51,222 nt of DNA from Glandiceps talaboti (Eukaryota; Hemichordata; Enteropneusta; Spengelidae). The notes under the pieces are model-generated. The model did not search any database. It was given only the letters and a program-made list of their open reading frames with translations, and was not told where the DNA came from. The translations under genes were made by a program, and so were the position numbers. Of the stretch, positions 18,826 to 33,604 are shown piece by piece. Numbering within the stretch: the first letter of the stretch is position 1; each line of letters opens with the position of its first letter. Location: contig NW_027554304.1 in NCBI RefSeq assembly GCF_964340395.1, positions 1-51,222 on the forward strand, given 5' to 3'.

Positions 18826-19119
18826 ATGACACCACTCACACTCTCTTTCACCACCTTCTTCCTGGGGAGCCTTGGCCTTGCCCTTAACCGCGCCCACCTC
18901 CTCTCTGCCTTACTCTGCCTGGAACTACTGCTCGTATCCCTCTTCTCAGGTCTTGCACTTTGGGCTACCAGTATCCTCAGCGGCCCATTTGCCCCCACCA
19001 CCACGCTCCTTCTCGCCCTATCTGCCTGCGAAGCAAGCGCTGGACTTGCACTCCTTGTCTCCATCTCACGCACCCACGGAGAAGACTTAATCCGGACCTT
19101 AAGCCTACTACAATGCTAA
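18826..19119 (+). CDS. nad4L: NADH dehydrogenase subunit 4L (unit B)
   Basis: Same as 3391..3684. Confidence 0.97.
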   Translation: MTPLTLSFTTFFLGSLGLALNRAHLLSALLCLELLLVSLFSGLALWATSILSGPFAPTTTLLLALSACEASAGLALLVSISRTHGEDLIRTLSLLQC

Positions 19120-20507
19120 CAGTACTCTTTATTTCTTTAGCCATCGCTATCTCCTCGAAGATCACCCCCCTACAATACTTGTGGCGAAGCCTAATTATCC
19201 AATCCTCCATTCTTACCATTATATCACTACCCATCCTACTAACCAACCACACTGCAAGCCACTGGCACTCTCTCTCATTTGGCATGGCCGTCGACTCACT
19301 CTCTGCCCCCCTCATCATCCTCTCCATCTGGTTACTACCCCTCACCCTAATCGCCTGCCACCGCCACCTCCAGCGAGAATACCGACATTATCAGCGAACC
19401 AACACTATACTCCTCTCCTCCCTCACCTTCATGTTAGTCGCCACATTTTCAGCCCTAGACATGATGCTGTTCTACATTGCCTTTGAAGCTACCCTCATTC
19501 CCACTATCATTTTAATAACACGCTGAGGCCGGCAAATGGCACGACTCCGCGCGGGCACTTACTTCCTATTTTATACCCTCTTTGGCTCTATGCCCTTACT
19601 GATGAGTATCCTCACCTTTTGGTGCTTCTGCTCCACCACCTGCATTCCTACCATTATCCTATTTCACACTCTCGCCGACGACGTCCCGTTCACCATCCTC
19701 GTAGTTTGGTGATTTATGTCAATCTTAGCATTCCTGGCTAAGCTCCCCATCTACGGCACTCATCTCTGGCTCCCAAAGGCACACGTAGAAGCCCCCATCG
19801 CAGGCTCCATGGTTCTAGCCGCCATCCTACTAAAGCTCGGCGGCTACGGTTTGACTCGATTCACCTGTATATTTTGATACCCAGCGGCCCTCACCTCCTC
19901 GCCACTCATAACCCTCTGTGTCTGAGGCGCCCTAGCTACTAGCCTCATCTGCATCCGGCAAACAGATATGAAGGCCCTAATCGCCTACTCTTCCGTTGGC
20001 CATATGAGCCTCGTGGCCGCCGGCATCTTTACCCAAACCCCCTGGGGAGTTCACGGAGCCCTCGTACTCATGATCGCTCACGGCCTAGTTTCCTCTTGCC
20101 TGTTTTGTCTGGCCAACCTATCTTACGAGCGAACTCATACCCGCACCCTCGCCCTAAACCGAGGCTTGAAGCTTCTTATGCCCTTATTAACCGTTTGATG
20201 AATATTTACCGCCGCCGCCAACATGGGACTCCCACCCCTCCCCAGCCTGATCGGAGAACTTTTCATAGTAACCGCCCTAGTTAGCTGGAACCCCTGAACC
20301 GTCCTAATTACAGGAATAAGCGCCGTCTTTAGCGCCATCTATTCCCTATACCTGCTTCAAACCTCCCAGCACTCAGACCACCCACAGTACTTAAAGAAGA
20401 TCCCACCAATCTTCACCCTCGAACACCTATGCATTGCACTACACCTTGTACCTCTTGCCCTAATTACCCTAAAGCCAGAAATCATATGCCTCGTATGGGT
20501 TACGTAG
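19113..20507 (+). CDS. nad4: NADH dehydrogenase subunit 4 (unit B)
   Basis: Same as 3678..5072. Confidence 0.97.
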
Positions 20508-20566
20508 GTTAAAGAAACCATTAGTCTGTGGCACTAAAGACGGCGGTTAGACTCCGCCCGCACCCC
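20498..20566 (+). tRNA. trnH: tRNA-His (unit B)
   Basis: Same as 5063..5131. Confidence 0.9.
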
Positions 20567-20635
20567 GAAGGTTAATAGGATTAAGGGTAGATTGCTAATC
20601 TTACCCTTCCTCGGTTCGACCCCGCGGAACCCTCG
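20567..20635 (+). tRNA. trnS1: tRNA-Ser GCT (unit B)
   Basis: Same as 5132..5200. Confidence 0.9.
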
Positions 20636-22542
20636 ATGACACTACACATCCCCACCCTGTTCGCCACCTGCTTCACCTCCGTTATAGTTCTGCTAGCCCT
20701 GGGAATTGTAGTCCCCTCTCAACTACAACCAGCAAGCCTAAACAGCCTCCGACCTATAAACCCCCACCTCCTAATAACCAACCTTGTAAAGATGGCATTC
20801 ATAGCCAGCACCCCACCCACCATTATAATACTCACCAACCATCAAATTATTACCAACACTCAGTGAACCTGATTTTCTCTAGAGACTTTTACACTCTCCC
20901 TAACCTTCCGCTACGACATCTACTCTATCGTATTCTGCTCCGTCGCACTCTTCATAACCTGGTGCATTTTAGAGTTTTCACTATATTACATGACAACGGA
21001 CCCAAGCATCAACCTATTCTTCCGGTACCTGACAATCTTTCTACTCGCCATGATAATCCTTATCTCTGCGGGAAACATGTTTCAGCTGCTAATTGGCTGA
21101 GAAGGGGTTGGCTTCATGTCCTTCCTCCTAATAGGCTGATGATTTACTCGAAGCGACGCCAACACCGCAGCCCTCGCTGCCATTATATACAACCGCGCCG
21201 GTGACGTAGGGCTATTCCTCGCTGTTGGGTGACTCATCGTAACTACCTCAAACCTATCCATCGACTCCCTCGTTGCCATACTTTACCTCTACCCCTACGC
21301 CCCATACCTCTTCTTCCTTGGTTGCTTAATCGCATCGGCCGCCAAGTCCGCCCAGTTCGGCTTTCACCCTTGACTCCCCGCCGCAATGGAAGGTCCAACC
21401 CCCGTCTCGGCCCTCCTCCACAGCTCCACTATGGTGGTCGCCGGCGTCTTTCTCCTTATACGAGTCTCCCCCACCATGATACTTGCCTCACTTCAGAACC
21501 TAGTCCTATTCCTAGGAGCAATTACCGCCCTGTTTGCAGCCTCCTGCGCCATCTCCCAAAATGATATAAAGAAGATCATTGCCTACTCCACCACCAGCCA
21601 ACTCGGCCTCATGGTGTTTGCCATAGGGCTAAACCTCCCCCTCCTGGCATTCTTCCACATCTGCACCCACGGATTCTTCAAGGCTATGTTGTTTCTTTGC
21701 TCAGGCTCCATCATCCACGCCCTCTCCAACGAGCAAGACCTCCGCAAGATGGGAGGCCTGGCCTTCTCCCTCCCCGTCACAAGCGCCTGCCTCACCCTCG
21801 GCAGCGCGGCCCTATTCGGCACCCCCTTCCTGGCCGGATTCTATTCAAAGGACCTTATTCTTGAAACGGCCGCCGCCTCCCCCACCAACCTTATTGCCTT
21901 CCTCCTGGTAATAGTTGCCACAGGATTGACCGCCGCCTACAGCGCCCGGATAATCTCAGCCGCATTTTCTCAGTCGGGCACCGTCCCCTCTCTCACCCCC
22001 GTATCAGAAGAATACCTCACCTTGACAAACCCCTTAAAGCGCCTGGCACTCGGCGCAGGACTCGCGGGGTGAGCCTTATTCCCTCTCCTCACCAACGAAT
22101 CTGTAGCACCCGTCCCCTTTCTAATGAAGACTCTAGCTCTCACCATAACGATCCTTGGCCTCGCCCTCAGTGCCGAGATGGCCTCCCAGAGTTCATCCCC
22201 CTTTACCGCCCGAAGCCAAGCCGTAAACCAACCGCGGAACTTCACCGCTGGCCTATGGTTCTTCTCAGACGTTGTTCACCTTGCCAAGTCCCTCCTGTTC
22301 CTTCATACCAGTCAAACCCGCATCACACGGCTCTTTGACCTTGGATGAGGAGAACGTCTAGGCGCTCAGGGAGCAGGCTCCCTCATGAAGTTCCTATCAC
22401 AACAAACACGATTTTTCCAATCAGGTATCATAACACAATACGTCGTCATCGCCCTAGTCACTACTATCCTAACCTTAGCTATGGCCGACATTTACTACGA
22501 CTATTCGATAAAGCCACCCGTTTATTTCCACAATCTTGAATA
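20636..22542 (+). CDS. nad5: NADH dehydrogenase subunit 5 (unit B)
   Basis: Same as 5201..7107; 3' end estimated in the same way. Confidence 0.9.
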
Positions 22543-23922
22543 CTGAACCAACGTCGAACAGCCTGAATGACTCCTCCCAGTAGAGGCGATCGAAAGGAGG
22601 CTTCCCGCAAAGTACCTTGAAGGATCGCTGAAAAAGCCGATGAAATAGTCAAGGAAAATTAAGAAAGAAGGCCTCCGTAACCGTACCTTTTGCATCATGG
22701 TCTAGCCACTCCCCCGGCACCACAGCCTCCCCCCGAAATCGGACGATCTACTCCTGCCCAGCCAAGCTTCCCCGTCTCTGTCGCAATAGAGTGGGGCGAG
22801 GTGGGAGTAGCGGTGAAACGCCAATCGCGTCCGATGATAGCTGGTTGTCCCCGAAACAAGTAGAAGCTTCACACGCAACCTAGCGATGAAAGGGGCTTAA
22901 GGATAAGCCTAACCCCCAAGATAGAAACAACTACAAACCTAAATAAGGCCAGCAAAAATCCACTCCCTTCAACAGTAGGCCTAGAAGCAGCCACCCAGAC
23001 CGCGTTAAAGCCCATGAAACCCTTTACCAAAAATAATTGCCACAACCGCCAAATTCACCTTAGAGGACTAAAATTTTATAACTAAAGATTCTGCTAGAAC
23101 TAGTAACTCCCGTCCCCCCCGCCTAAGCATACGAACTCTAACCAAGGACGAGCCGCCCCCGCCCACACAAACTTCTAAAAAGTAGCCACTCCACCGTGAA
23201 CTCCAACTCAGGAGGGACCCCTCTACCATAACTAGGGAGAAGGAACTCGGCAAACCAAACCCCGCCTGTTTACCAAAAACATCGCCCCCCGGCACCCTAA
23301 CATGGGGGGTACTGCCTGCCCGGTGAATTTTTCAACGGCCGCGGTATTCTGACCGTGCGAAGGTAGCGCAATCACTAGTTCTCTAAATAAGGACCTGTAT
23401 GAATGGCAACACGAGGGTTTAACTGTCTCCTCCCTATATACCTAAACTTCTCTGGCGGTGCAAAAGCCGCCATACCAGCGCCAGACGAGAAGACCCTATC
23501 GAGCTTAAGGGCCTAATAGAGTAGACGCAGAAAGAGTAAACACACCCTTTCACCTACTTCTTTCCCCGCCCTTCGGTTGGGGCAACCACGGAGACAACCC
23601 ATCCTCCGACCCGACATGTAAAGACATCACGTCTCGACGGAAAAAATGATCCGGCACCCCAAACAACGAACAAAGTTACCGTAGGGATAACAGCGTAATT
23701 CCCCCTAAGAGCCCACATTGACGGGGGAGCTTGCGACCTCGATGTTGGATCGGGGAACCCTGACGGTGCAGCCGCTTTCAAAGGTTGGTCTGTTCGACCA
23801 TTAAAACCCCACGTGATCTGAGTTCAGACCGGCGAGAGCCAGGTCGGATTCTATCTACGCAAAATACCCCCCTAAGTACGAAAGGACAAGGGTGGTCAGG
23901 TCCCCCTTACAGGTAAACCTGC
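22543..23922 (+). rRNA. rrnL: 16S rRNA (unit B)
   Basis: Same as 7108..8487. Confidence 0.95.
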
Positions 23923-23993
23923 GCTAGAGTGGCAGAAAGGTAATGCGAAGGACTTAGGATCCTCTATAGGAGGCTCAATTCCTCCCTTTAGCT
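23923..23993 (+). tRNA. trnL1: tRNA-Leu TAG (unit B)
   Basis: Same as 8488..8558. Confidence 0.93.
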
Positions 23994-24061
23994 CAAAGGG
24001 AAGAGGATTGAACTCTCACCACCCGCCCCCAAAGCGGATATTCTCATTTAACTACCCTCTG
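23993..24061 (-). tRNA. trnP: tRNA-Pro (unit B)
   Basis: Same as 8558..8626. Confidence 0.95.
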
Positions 24062-24536
24062 ACACCGCACGCAATGCACCACAACTAAGCCCACGAACTA
24101 TGCAGAGCACCACAAACAAGCAGACAAACAAACCAAACCCCGCCACAAGAATCCCAACCCATAAAGACTCGTAAAGACTTGACACGCCAACCAGATCTGG
24201 CTGCAATACTACCCCAGACATCATCACCCCGTTCCCTCCCTCTCCTCAAATCCCCACTACAACCCCCACCACTCCCGCTAACAACACCACCTGACCACGC
24301 CCCACACTAGGGTAACGCTCGGCCGCCAGCGCGGCTGAATAAGCAAAAACAACCAGCATCCCCCCCAAGTATATAAGAAACAGCACAAGACCAAGAAAAG
24401 CCCCTCCCTGTAAGACAATGAACCCGCTAAAACCACACGTAACCACCACTAAACCAAGAGCACTAAAATAGGGGGAACGACTCACACAAACAAGTACACC
24501 ACCACTGCTAACTAGAAATGATAGGATAAAGATCAC
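24062..24536 (-). CDS. nad6: NADH dehydrogenase subunit 6 (unit B)
   Basis: Same as 8627..9101; GTG start, bare T stop. Confidence 0.95.
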
Positions 24537-24545
24537 GTTTTTTGT

Positions 24546-24614
24546 GTAGAGATAGCTTAATAAGAGTAAAGCACTGAAAATGCTTAGGCAGGCGTTAGAA
24601 TCCCCTTCTTTACA
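24546..24614 (+). tRNA. trnF: tRNA-Phe (unit B)
   Basis: Same as 9111..9179. Confidence 0.96.
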
Positions 24615-25431
24615 GCAACTTGATCCTAATTGCCCGAATAACTATGTGACTTCTTACATGCTAGCAGACTTGCAACACCCAATACCCCCCCGCAGTGAGC
24701 AACATTGGGCAATGGGCGCCAGCCCGACCCAGAAATACGCAATCTTCGCGTCGGCAAATCTCTGTGCCAGCCGCCGCGGCTATACGAGAGACGCAAGTTA
24801 ACGGTCCCCGGCGTAAAGAGGGCTAAGCTGTCCTTGGGAGATAAATCTTCTTACCGCTGTCGCACGCCTTGCAAGAAGCAGAAAACTCCCCACACCAAGG
24901 CAACCCCCCAAAGCCGGAACAGAAACCGGGATTAGATACCCCGCTATCTCCTGCCTCCACACGCCTCACCCCCACTCCACCAGAAAACTAACCACAAAGT
25001 GAAAAACTCAAAGGAATTGGCGGTGCCTTAGACCCAACCAGAGGAGCCTGCCCTTTAAACCGATAATCCGCGCTATACCTCACCAACCCTAGAACCCCTC
25101 AGCCTGTATATCCTCGTCGCCAGCTTACCCTGTGAAGACCCATAAGTAGGCCCAACAGCACCCCACGGACGTCAGATCGAGATGCAGCCAATGAGTTGGA
25201 ACAGGTGGGCTACAATCCTCCCCCGTGACGGATTAACCCTCTCCCCTTGAAACAGGGATATGAAGTAGGATTTGGCCGTAATTAAGAAAACCACACCCTA
25301 ATGAAGCCGGCCCTAAGGTGCGTACACATCGCCCGTCACTCTCCTCGTGAAACCCAATCCCCCTAAACTACGTCATCTAAAGAGGAGGTAAGTCGTAACA
25401 AAGTAGGCGTACTGGAAAGTGCGCCTGGCAC
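24615..25431 (+). rRNA. rrnS: 12S rRNA (unit B)
   Basis: Same as 9180..9996. Confidence 0.96.
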
Positions 25432-25503
25432 CGGGCCGTAGCCAAAAAGTAAGGCCTCTTGCTTACACCAAGACACCTGCCTGTGCAATTCAGGCCGGCC
25501 CGT
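25432..25503 (+). tRNA. trnV: tRNA-Val (unit B)
   Basis: Same as 9997..10068. Confidence 0.96.
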
Positions 25504-25575
25504 GCCATTGAAGCAGAACGGCTTATGCAGAAGACTTAAGCTCTCCCCCTGTGGGTTCAATTCCCACCAATTGCT
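25504..25575 (+). tRNA. trnL2: tRNA-Leu TAA (unit B)
   Basis: Same as 10069..10140. Confidence 0.95.
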
Positions 25576-26541
25576 ATGCTCTGATTAGTTATTACCGTCG
25601 CCCACGCCCTGCTCCTCATTGTCCCCGTCCTCCTGGCCGTGGCATTCATCACCCTCGGTGAACGAAAGGTCCTAGGCTACATGCAGTTCCGAAAGGGTCC
25701 CACGATCGTCGGCCCCTATGGGCTTCTCCAGCCTATAGCCGACGGAGTAAAGCTATTTGTTAAGGAGCCCACCAAGCCTACAACAGCTTCTCCCCACCTA
25801 TTCCTACTCTGTCCTATAATTGCCCTTACCATAGCCCTCACACTCTGGACTCCCACCCCCCTCCCCTTGCAGTTCTCCTCAGTTAACCTCTCCCTAATCC
25901 TAATCCTCACCCTCTCCAGCCTGGCTGTTTACACGATTTTAGGCGCCGGGTGATCCTCAAACTCAAACTACGCACTAATAGGCTCAATCCGGGCCGTAGC
26001 CCAAACAATCTCCTATGAAGTAAGCCTTGGCCTTATAGTCCTATGTGTAGTGGTTCTCTCCGGCAGCTTTAACCTAACCACAACCACAGAGGCCCAAGAA
26101 CTCTCCTGATTCCTCCTGACCTGCGCTCCCATCTGCTTTATCTGATACGTGTCCACCTTAGCAGAGACAAACCGAGCCCCCTTCGACCTCACAGAAGGAG
26201 AATCTGAACTCGTTTCCGGCTTCAACGTAGAGTACTCCGGCGGCCCTTTTGCCCTCTTCTTCTTGGCAGAGTACTCTAACATAATATTTATGAACGTCCT
26301 TTCAACCATCCTTTTTCTAGGCGGCGGCACCCCCCTACTAGACTGACCACAAATTGTTCTAATATCCCTGAAGGCCACACTCCTATCCTTCGTTTTCCTT
26401 TGGGTGCGAGCCGCATATCCCCGGTTCCGTTACGACCAACTAATGCACCTGGCCTGGAAGACCTTCCTCCCCTTCACCCTAGGTCTTCTCATTCTGCTCT
26501 CTGCCATCCCACTAGCCCTAGATTTCCTCCCCCCCTACTAG
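25576..26541 (+). CDS. nad1: NADH dehydrogenase subunit 1 (unit B)
   Basis: Same as 10141..11106. Confidence 0.97.
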
Positions 26542-26608
26542 AAAGAGGGGTTTTGATCCCCCCCTTAGGAGATCAAAACTCCTCGTGCTCCCGCTACACT
26601 ACCTTCTA
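26538..26608 (-). tRNA. trnQ: tRNA-Gln (unit B)
   Basis: Same as 11103..11173. Confidence 0.94.
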
Positions 26609-26609
26609 A

Positions 26610-26682
26610 GAATTTGTTCCTAAGTGCTAAAGGATTCTGGCCGATAACCAGACCGCTGGGGGTTAAACTCCCCTCAAATTCC
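26610..26682 (+). tRNA. trnI: tRNA-Ile (unit B)
   Basis: Same as 11175..11247. Confidence 0.96.
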
Positions 26683-26684
26683 AG

Positions 26685-26752
26685 GCAGGATAAGCTAGGC
26701 AAGCTAGTGGGCTCATGACCCAAAAACGGAGGGCTAAATTCCCCCTCCTGCT
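26685..26752 (+). tRNA. trnM: tRNA-Met (unit B)
   Basis: Same as 11250..11317. Confidence 0.95.
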
Positions 26753-26754
26753 AA

Positions 26755-27801
26755 ATGAGCCCAACACTTTTAGCCCCCCTTTTAATCACCATCACATTAG
26801 GAACCTCAATAGTCTTAGTTAGTTCTAACTGGTTCGTAATATGACTGGGTCTAGAAATAAACACCCTCGCTTTCCTTCCTCTCCTGATAACTACACACCA
26901 CCCCCGCGCCACAGAAGCAGCCACCAAGTACTTTCTAGTACAAGCACTGGCATCCGCTCTTCTCCTATTTGCCGGCCTTACACAGGCCTACCTTTTAAAC
27001 ACCTGATCAATACACGCCCCCCTACCAATCCCCACCATGATTATTATTATATTCGCCGCGAGCCTCAAGATGGCCATAGCCCCCTGTCACACCTGACTCC
27101 CGGACGTCCTGCAAGCCCTCCCCTACTGAACCGGACTTATCCTCTCCACGTGGCAAAAGATCGCCCCCTTTTATATTATAACGGTCCTCCCCCCCCAAAT
27201 CTCATGAACCTTCCTGGCACTGGGAGTATTCTCAGCTCTAGTCGGAGGCTGAGGCGGCCTCAATCAAACCCAGGTCCGGAAGCTACTAGCCTTCTCTTCT
27301 ATAGCCCACCTCGGATGGGTTATGGCGGTTCTTCCCCTCTCCCCGCAGCTAAGTACCCTCAACCTTGTTATTTACTTCTCCATCAACCTTGCCCTCTTCG
27401 CCACCCTCATCCTTCTAAACGCCCCCAACCTTGCCGACCTCACTAACTCGGCGAGTATAGCTCCATGACTTACAGCCCTCACCCTCCTCACCCTCCTCTC
27501 TCTTGGGGGATTACCCCCCCTTACTGGCTTTATTGGAAAGTGACTAATACTTCAAGAACTCGCCAATAACCTCGCCCTACTGACCAGCCTCTCTTTAATA
27601 GCGGCAAGCCTGATTAGCCTCTTCTTTTACCTCCGCGTTACCTACGCAATCACTCTTACAATACCCCCCCAGCACACTATCGCCACCCTCTCCTGGCGGT
27701 CGTCACGGAACCCTCAAAGTCGGCCCCACCTGCCAACCCTCATTACCCTCGGCACGTCCGGACTCCTCTTCACCTCCGCATGGCTCCCCCTGTTCTTCTA
27801 A
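26755..27801 (+). CDS. nad2: NADH dehydrogenase subunit 2 (unit B)
   Basis: Same as 11320..12366. Confidence 0.97.
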
Positions 27802-27867
27802 ATAGGCAGGATACGACCCTGCATCTCCTGGTTAACAGCCAGGCGCTTCTCTCAACGCTCCTACTTA
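27798..27867 (-). tRNA. trnN: tRNA-Asn (unit B)
   Basis: Same as 12363..12432. Confidence 0.93.
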
Positions 27868-27936
27868 GAGGTTTAGGTTAAAGAAAACCATTGGCCTTCA
27901 AAGTCAACAATGAAAGTGCGACTCCTTCAACCTCTG
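27867..27936 (+). tRNA. trnW: tRNA-Trp (unit B)
   Basis: Same as 12432..12501. Confidence 0.97.
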
Positions 27937-28002
27937 TAGGCTCCGGGAGTTAAACCCGAATCACCTGCCTGCAAAACAGGTATTTTATTAAACTAAACCC
28001 AC
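27935..28002 (-). tRNA. trnA: tRNA-Ala (unit B)
   Basis: Same as 12500..12567. Confidence 0.88.
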
Positions 28003-28067
28003 AGACTCTGGCACCTTCCGTGCGTCTGGGGATTTGCAATCCCCCATTTTTACTAAACTACAAAGCC

Positions 28068-28069
<2 letters not shown>
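28001..28069 (-). tRNA. trnC: tRNA-Cys (unit B)
   Basis: Same as 12566..12634. Confidence 0.88.
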
Positions 28070-29685
<1,616 letters not shown>

Positions 29686-29687
<2 letters not shown>

Positions 29688-29755
29688 GGGACGAGGAGAC
29701 TTGCACTCCTATCTAACTGGTTTCAAGCCAGCCACATACTCTCTGCCACATCCCT
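29686..29755 (-). tRNA. trnS2: tRNA-Ser TGA (unit B)
   Basis: Same as 14251..14320. Confidence 0.95.
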
Positions 29756-29757
29756 AC

Positions 29758-29826
29758 GAGAGGTTAGTTAAACCATAACCCTGGCCTGTCAGACCAGCAT
29801 CGCCGGTTGAACCCCGGCACCACTCA
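29758..29826 (+). tRNA. trnD: tRNA-Asp (unit B)
   Basis: Same as 14323..14391. Confidence 0.95.
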
Positions 29827-29827
29827 A

Positions 29828-30514
29828 GTGGCCACCTGAGCTCAACTCGGATTCCAAGACGCAGCCTCCCCCATCATGGAAGAACTAATCTACTTCCACG
29901 ATCACGCCTTAGTCATTCTAACTCTCATCACAATAGTGGTTTTTTATGGCCTTATCTCCCTCACTACTAATACCTTTACCAACCGCCTACTCCTAGAAAG
30001 CCACCACATAGAAACTGTCTGGACTATCGTCCCCGCCATCATCCTCATCTTTCTCGCCCTTCCCTCTCTTCGACTACTCTATATTATGGAAGAACTCAAC
30101 GACCCCCACCTTACTATAAAGGCCATAGGCCACCAATGATACTGAAGCTATGAATACACAGACTACCGAGACCTAGAGTTTGACTCTTACATGATCCCCA
30201 CCCAAGAACTCCGCCCCGGCCAACCGCGGCTCCTAGAGGTCGACAACCGCCTGGTTACACCCACACACAGCCCCATCCGCGTCCTCACAACCTCTGCAGA
30301 CGTCCTGCACGCCTGAACGATCCCCTCCCTTGGATTAAAGATGGACGCCGTCCCAGGTCGCCTGAACCAGCTGTCTTTTCTTGCCCCTCGCTCGGGGGTT
30401 TTCTACGGACAATGTTCCGAGATCTGTGGTGCAAACCACAGCTTCATGCCCATAGTCCTAGAATCCGTCCCCCTTCCCACGTTCGAAACTTGGGCCTCCT
30501 CTCTCCTAGAATAA
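29828..30514 (+). CDS. cox2: Cytochrome c oxidase subunit II (unit B)
   Basis: Same as 14393..15079; GTG start. Confidence 0.98.
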
Positions 30515-30584
30515 CTCCAATAAGCTTAGAGGAAGCAGTAGACTCTTAATCTATCCTGGGTAGAAGCCCGACTACCATTGGGGA
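30515..30584 (+). tRNA. trnK: tRNA-Lys CTT (unit B)
   Basis: Same as 15080..15149. Confidence 0.96.
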
Positions 30585-30746
30585 GTGCCTCAACTAGCCC
30601 CGAATTTCTGAGCCGCGAACTTCATCACCATCTGAGCCCTACTGGTCACGATCACCATAACCATAACCTCTCTTCACCTACCCTCCTCCCCCACCCCCTC
30701 CCCCACACTATCCCAACAAGACTCCCCCCTATGGCCATGAACCTAA
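30585..30746 (+). CDS. atp8: ATP synthase subunit 8 (unit B)
   Basis: Same as 15150..15311. Confidence 0.95.
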
Positions 30747-31426
30747 GCTTATTTGACCAATTTAACCCTCCCGTAGTACTCCTACTACCCATGATCACAC
30801 TCGCCACCATCGTCGCTCCCGCCTGAATCTCCCTCACCTTCTCCCCCAACTGAGTAACCACCCGAACTACCTTTGCATTTTCCACCTTAGCTACCAACCT
30901 GCCCGCCCTAGTCCTCCGGGCCGCAGGGCCCCACTCCGCCCCCTGAGCCGCCCCTATATTCGCCCTGTTTGTGACCCTCCTTTCCATTAACCTTCTAGGC
31001 CTTATCCCCCACTCCTTTACCCCAACCAGCCACCTATCCCTAACACTTAGCCTAGCCCTCCCACTCTGACTTGGTGCCACAATCCTTGGCTTCCGCCGCA
31101 ACTTCAACTACCGCCTCAGCCACCTAGTCCCCCAAGGGACCCCAGGATTTCTGATCCCCCTAATGGTTTGAATTGAGGCCCTGAGCCTCCTGGCCCAACC
31201 CATTGCCCTAGCCCTACGGCTCGCAGCCAACCTAACAGCAGGACACCTCCTTATTTTCCTCCTCTCTGCCACCGCCTGGCTCCTCACCCCCATAATGCCC
31301 GTAACCGGCACCCTCACTAGCGTCGTCCTTGTTCTACTATTCCTCCTAGAGATCGCCGTAGCTTGCATCCAAGCCTACGTCTTTACCGCCCTCACTTCTT
31401 TCTACCTACAGCAAAACCTTACCTAA
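30737..31426 (+). CDS. atp6: ATP synthase subunit a (spans units B/C)
   Basis: Same as 15302..15991; again uninterrupted across the unit boundary. Confidence 0.97.
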
Positions 31427-31428
31427 TC

Positions 31429-32590
31429 ATGACAGGACCCATCCGAAAGACCCACCCCCTCCTCTCCATCGCCAACAGTGCCCTAGTGGACCTCCCCTCT
31501 CCCAGCAACCTCTCCGCATGGTGAAACTTCGGCTCCCTCCTTGGCCTTTGCCTAATTATACAAATCCTCACTGGCTTGTTTCTGGCCATGCACTACACCG
31601 CCGACATATCCTTAGCCTTCTCCTCCGTAGCCCACATCTGTCGAGACGTCAACTACGGATGACTCCTCCGCAACACCCACGCCAACGGAGGCTCCATGTT
31701 TTTTATCTGCCTTTACCTCCACATAGGCCGCGGCCTATACTATGGCTCCTACGTCAACCAAGAGGCTTGGAACATAGGGATAATCCTCCTCATCGCCACG
31801 ATGGCCACAGCCTTCCTCGGCTACGTCCTACCCTGAGGCCAAATGTCCTTTTGGGGGGCCACAGTAATAACCAATCTGTTCTCCGCCATCCCCTACATAG
31901 GCCCGGACCTCGTACAATGATTATGAGGGGGATTCTCCGTAAGCAACGCCACCCTCACTCGATTCTTCGCCTTCCACTTTCTCCTCCCGTTCGTGATCGC
32001 GGCCCTGTCCATACTACATCTCCTATTCCTCCACGAGACGGGCTCAAACAACCCCACCGGCCTCAACTCGAATGTGGATAAGGTTGCATTCCACACTTAC
32101 TTCTCCTATAAGGACGTCTTTGGATTCCTCGTACTAATCCTCCTACTCGCCACCCTCGCACTATTCTTCCCTACCGCCCTCTCAGACCCGGAAAACTTCA
32201 CCCCCGCCAACCCTCTAGTAACCCCAGTTCACATCCAGCCCGAGTGATACTTCCTCTTCGCCTACGCCATCCTACGCTCCATCCCCAACAAGCTTGGGGG
32301 AGTCGTGGCACTCTTTGCCTCAATCCTAATACTATTTCTCGTTCCCATCCTTCACACCTCCAAGCACCAAGGCTCGGCCTTCCGGCCCGCCACCCAAGTC
32401 CTAATATGAACCCTCATTGCTAACACCCTACTTCTGACTTGGATCGGAGGCCAGCCCGTAGAAGAACCCTTCATACAAGTAGGCCAGGCTGCCTCAGCCA
32501 TTTACTTCGCCATTTTCCTCGTCCTAATCCCTCTCGCCGGGATACTGGAGGACCTCATCCTGTTTAATCCAAACTCCCCCCCTACCCCCT
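31429..32590 (+). CDS. cob: Cytochrome b (unit C)
   Basis: Same as 559..1720. Confidence 0.98.
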
Positions 32591-32657
32591 GCCTTATTAG
32601 TATAGTCCGTACGGCTGACTTCCAATCAGCAAACCCCACACAGTGTGGGATAAGGCA
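32591..32657 (+). tRNA. trnG: tRNA-Gly (unit C)
   Basis: Same as 1721..1787. Confidence 0.96.
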
Positions 32658-32659
32658 CC

Positions 32660-33442
32660 ATGACCCAACAACACCCCTACCACCTAGTAGACCAAAGCCC
32701 ATGACCCCTTACTGGTGCCGCTGGCGCCCTCTTCACCACCGTAGGCCTTGTAGTTTGATTCCATTTCAGTAACCCCATGCTAGTTCTATTTGGGCTTATA
32801 ATAATACTTATCACCATGTACCAATGGTGGCGCGACGTGTCCCGGGAAGCTACCTTCCAGGGCCACCACACTCTCCCAGTGGGCCTAGGCCTGCGCTGGG
32901 GAATGATCCTCTTCATAACCTCGGAAGTTCTATTCTTCTTCGCCTTCTTTTGGGCTTTCTTCCACAGCAGCCTCGCCCCCACCCCCGAACTAGGTGGACA
33001 CTGACCCCCAACCGGTATAGAAACCCTTAACCCCTTCCACGTCCCTCTCCTCAACACCGCCGTCCTACTCGCCTCCGGCGTCACCGTCACCTGAGCCCAC
33101 CATAGCCTCCTGGCAGGCAATCGCGCAGAGGCCTCTCAGGCCCTTGCCCTAACCGTCACCCTCGGCCTCTATTTCACAGCCCTCCAGCTCTTTGAGTACA
33201 TACAGGCCCCCTTTACCATAGCAGATTCAGCCTACGGCTCCACATTTTTTGTCGCCACAGGCTTCCACGGACTCCATGTGATAATAGGCTCCTCATTCCT
33301 CTCCGTCTGCCTCCTCCGCCAGATCCGATTTCACTTCTCAAACAACCACCACTTCGGGTTCGAGGCCGCAGCCTGGTACTGGCATTTCGTCGACGTCGTA
33401 TGGCTATTCCTATTTGTTTCCATCTACTGATGGGGATCCTAA
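32660..33442 (+). CDS. cox3: Cytochrome c oxidase subunit III (unit C)
   Basis: Same as 1790..2572. Confidence 0.98.
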
Positions 33443-33449
33443 CCCCCCC

Positions 33450-33518
33450 GCCTTTGTAGTTGAACTACAACAGCAGCCTTTCAGACTGCCAGTCCGGGTT
33501 AAACCCCCGGCAGACGCT
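33450..33518 (+). tRNA. trnE: tRNA-Glu (unit C)
   Basis: Same as 2580..2648. Confidence 0.9.
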
Positions 33519-33528
33519 CGCCCCGGAA

Positions 33529-33593
33529 GCTTCCCCAGCTTACAGCTTCGGTCTTGTAAACCGCAGAGGGAGGTTGAAATCCTCCCCGAGGCC
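33529..33593 (+). tRNA. trnT: tRNA-Thr (unit C)
   Basis: Same as 2659..2723. Confidence 0.85.
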
Positions 33594-33604
33594 AGACAAC
33601 CCCC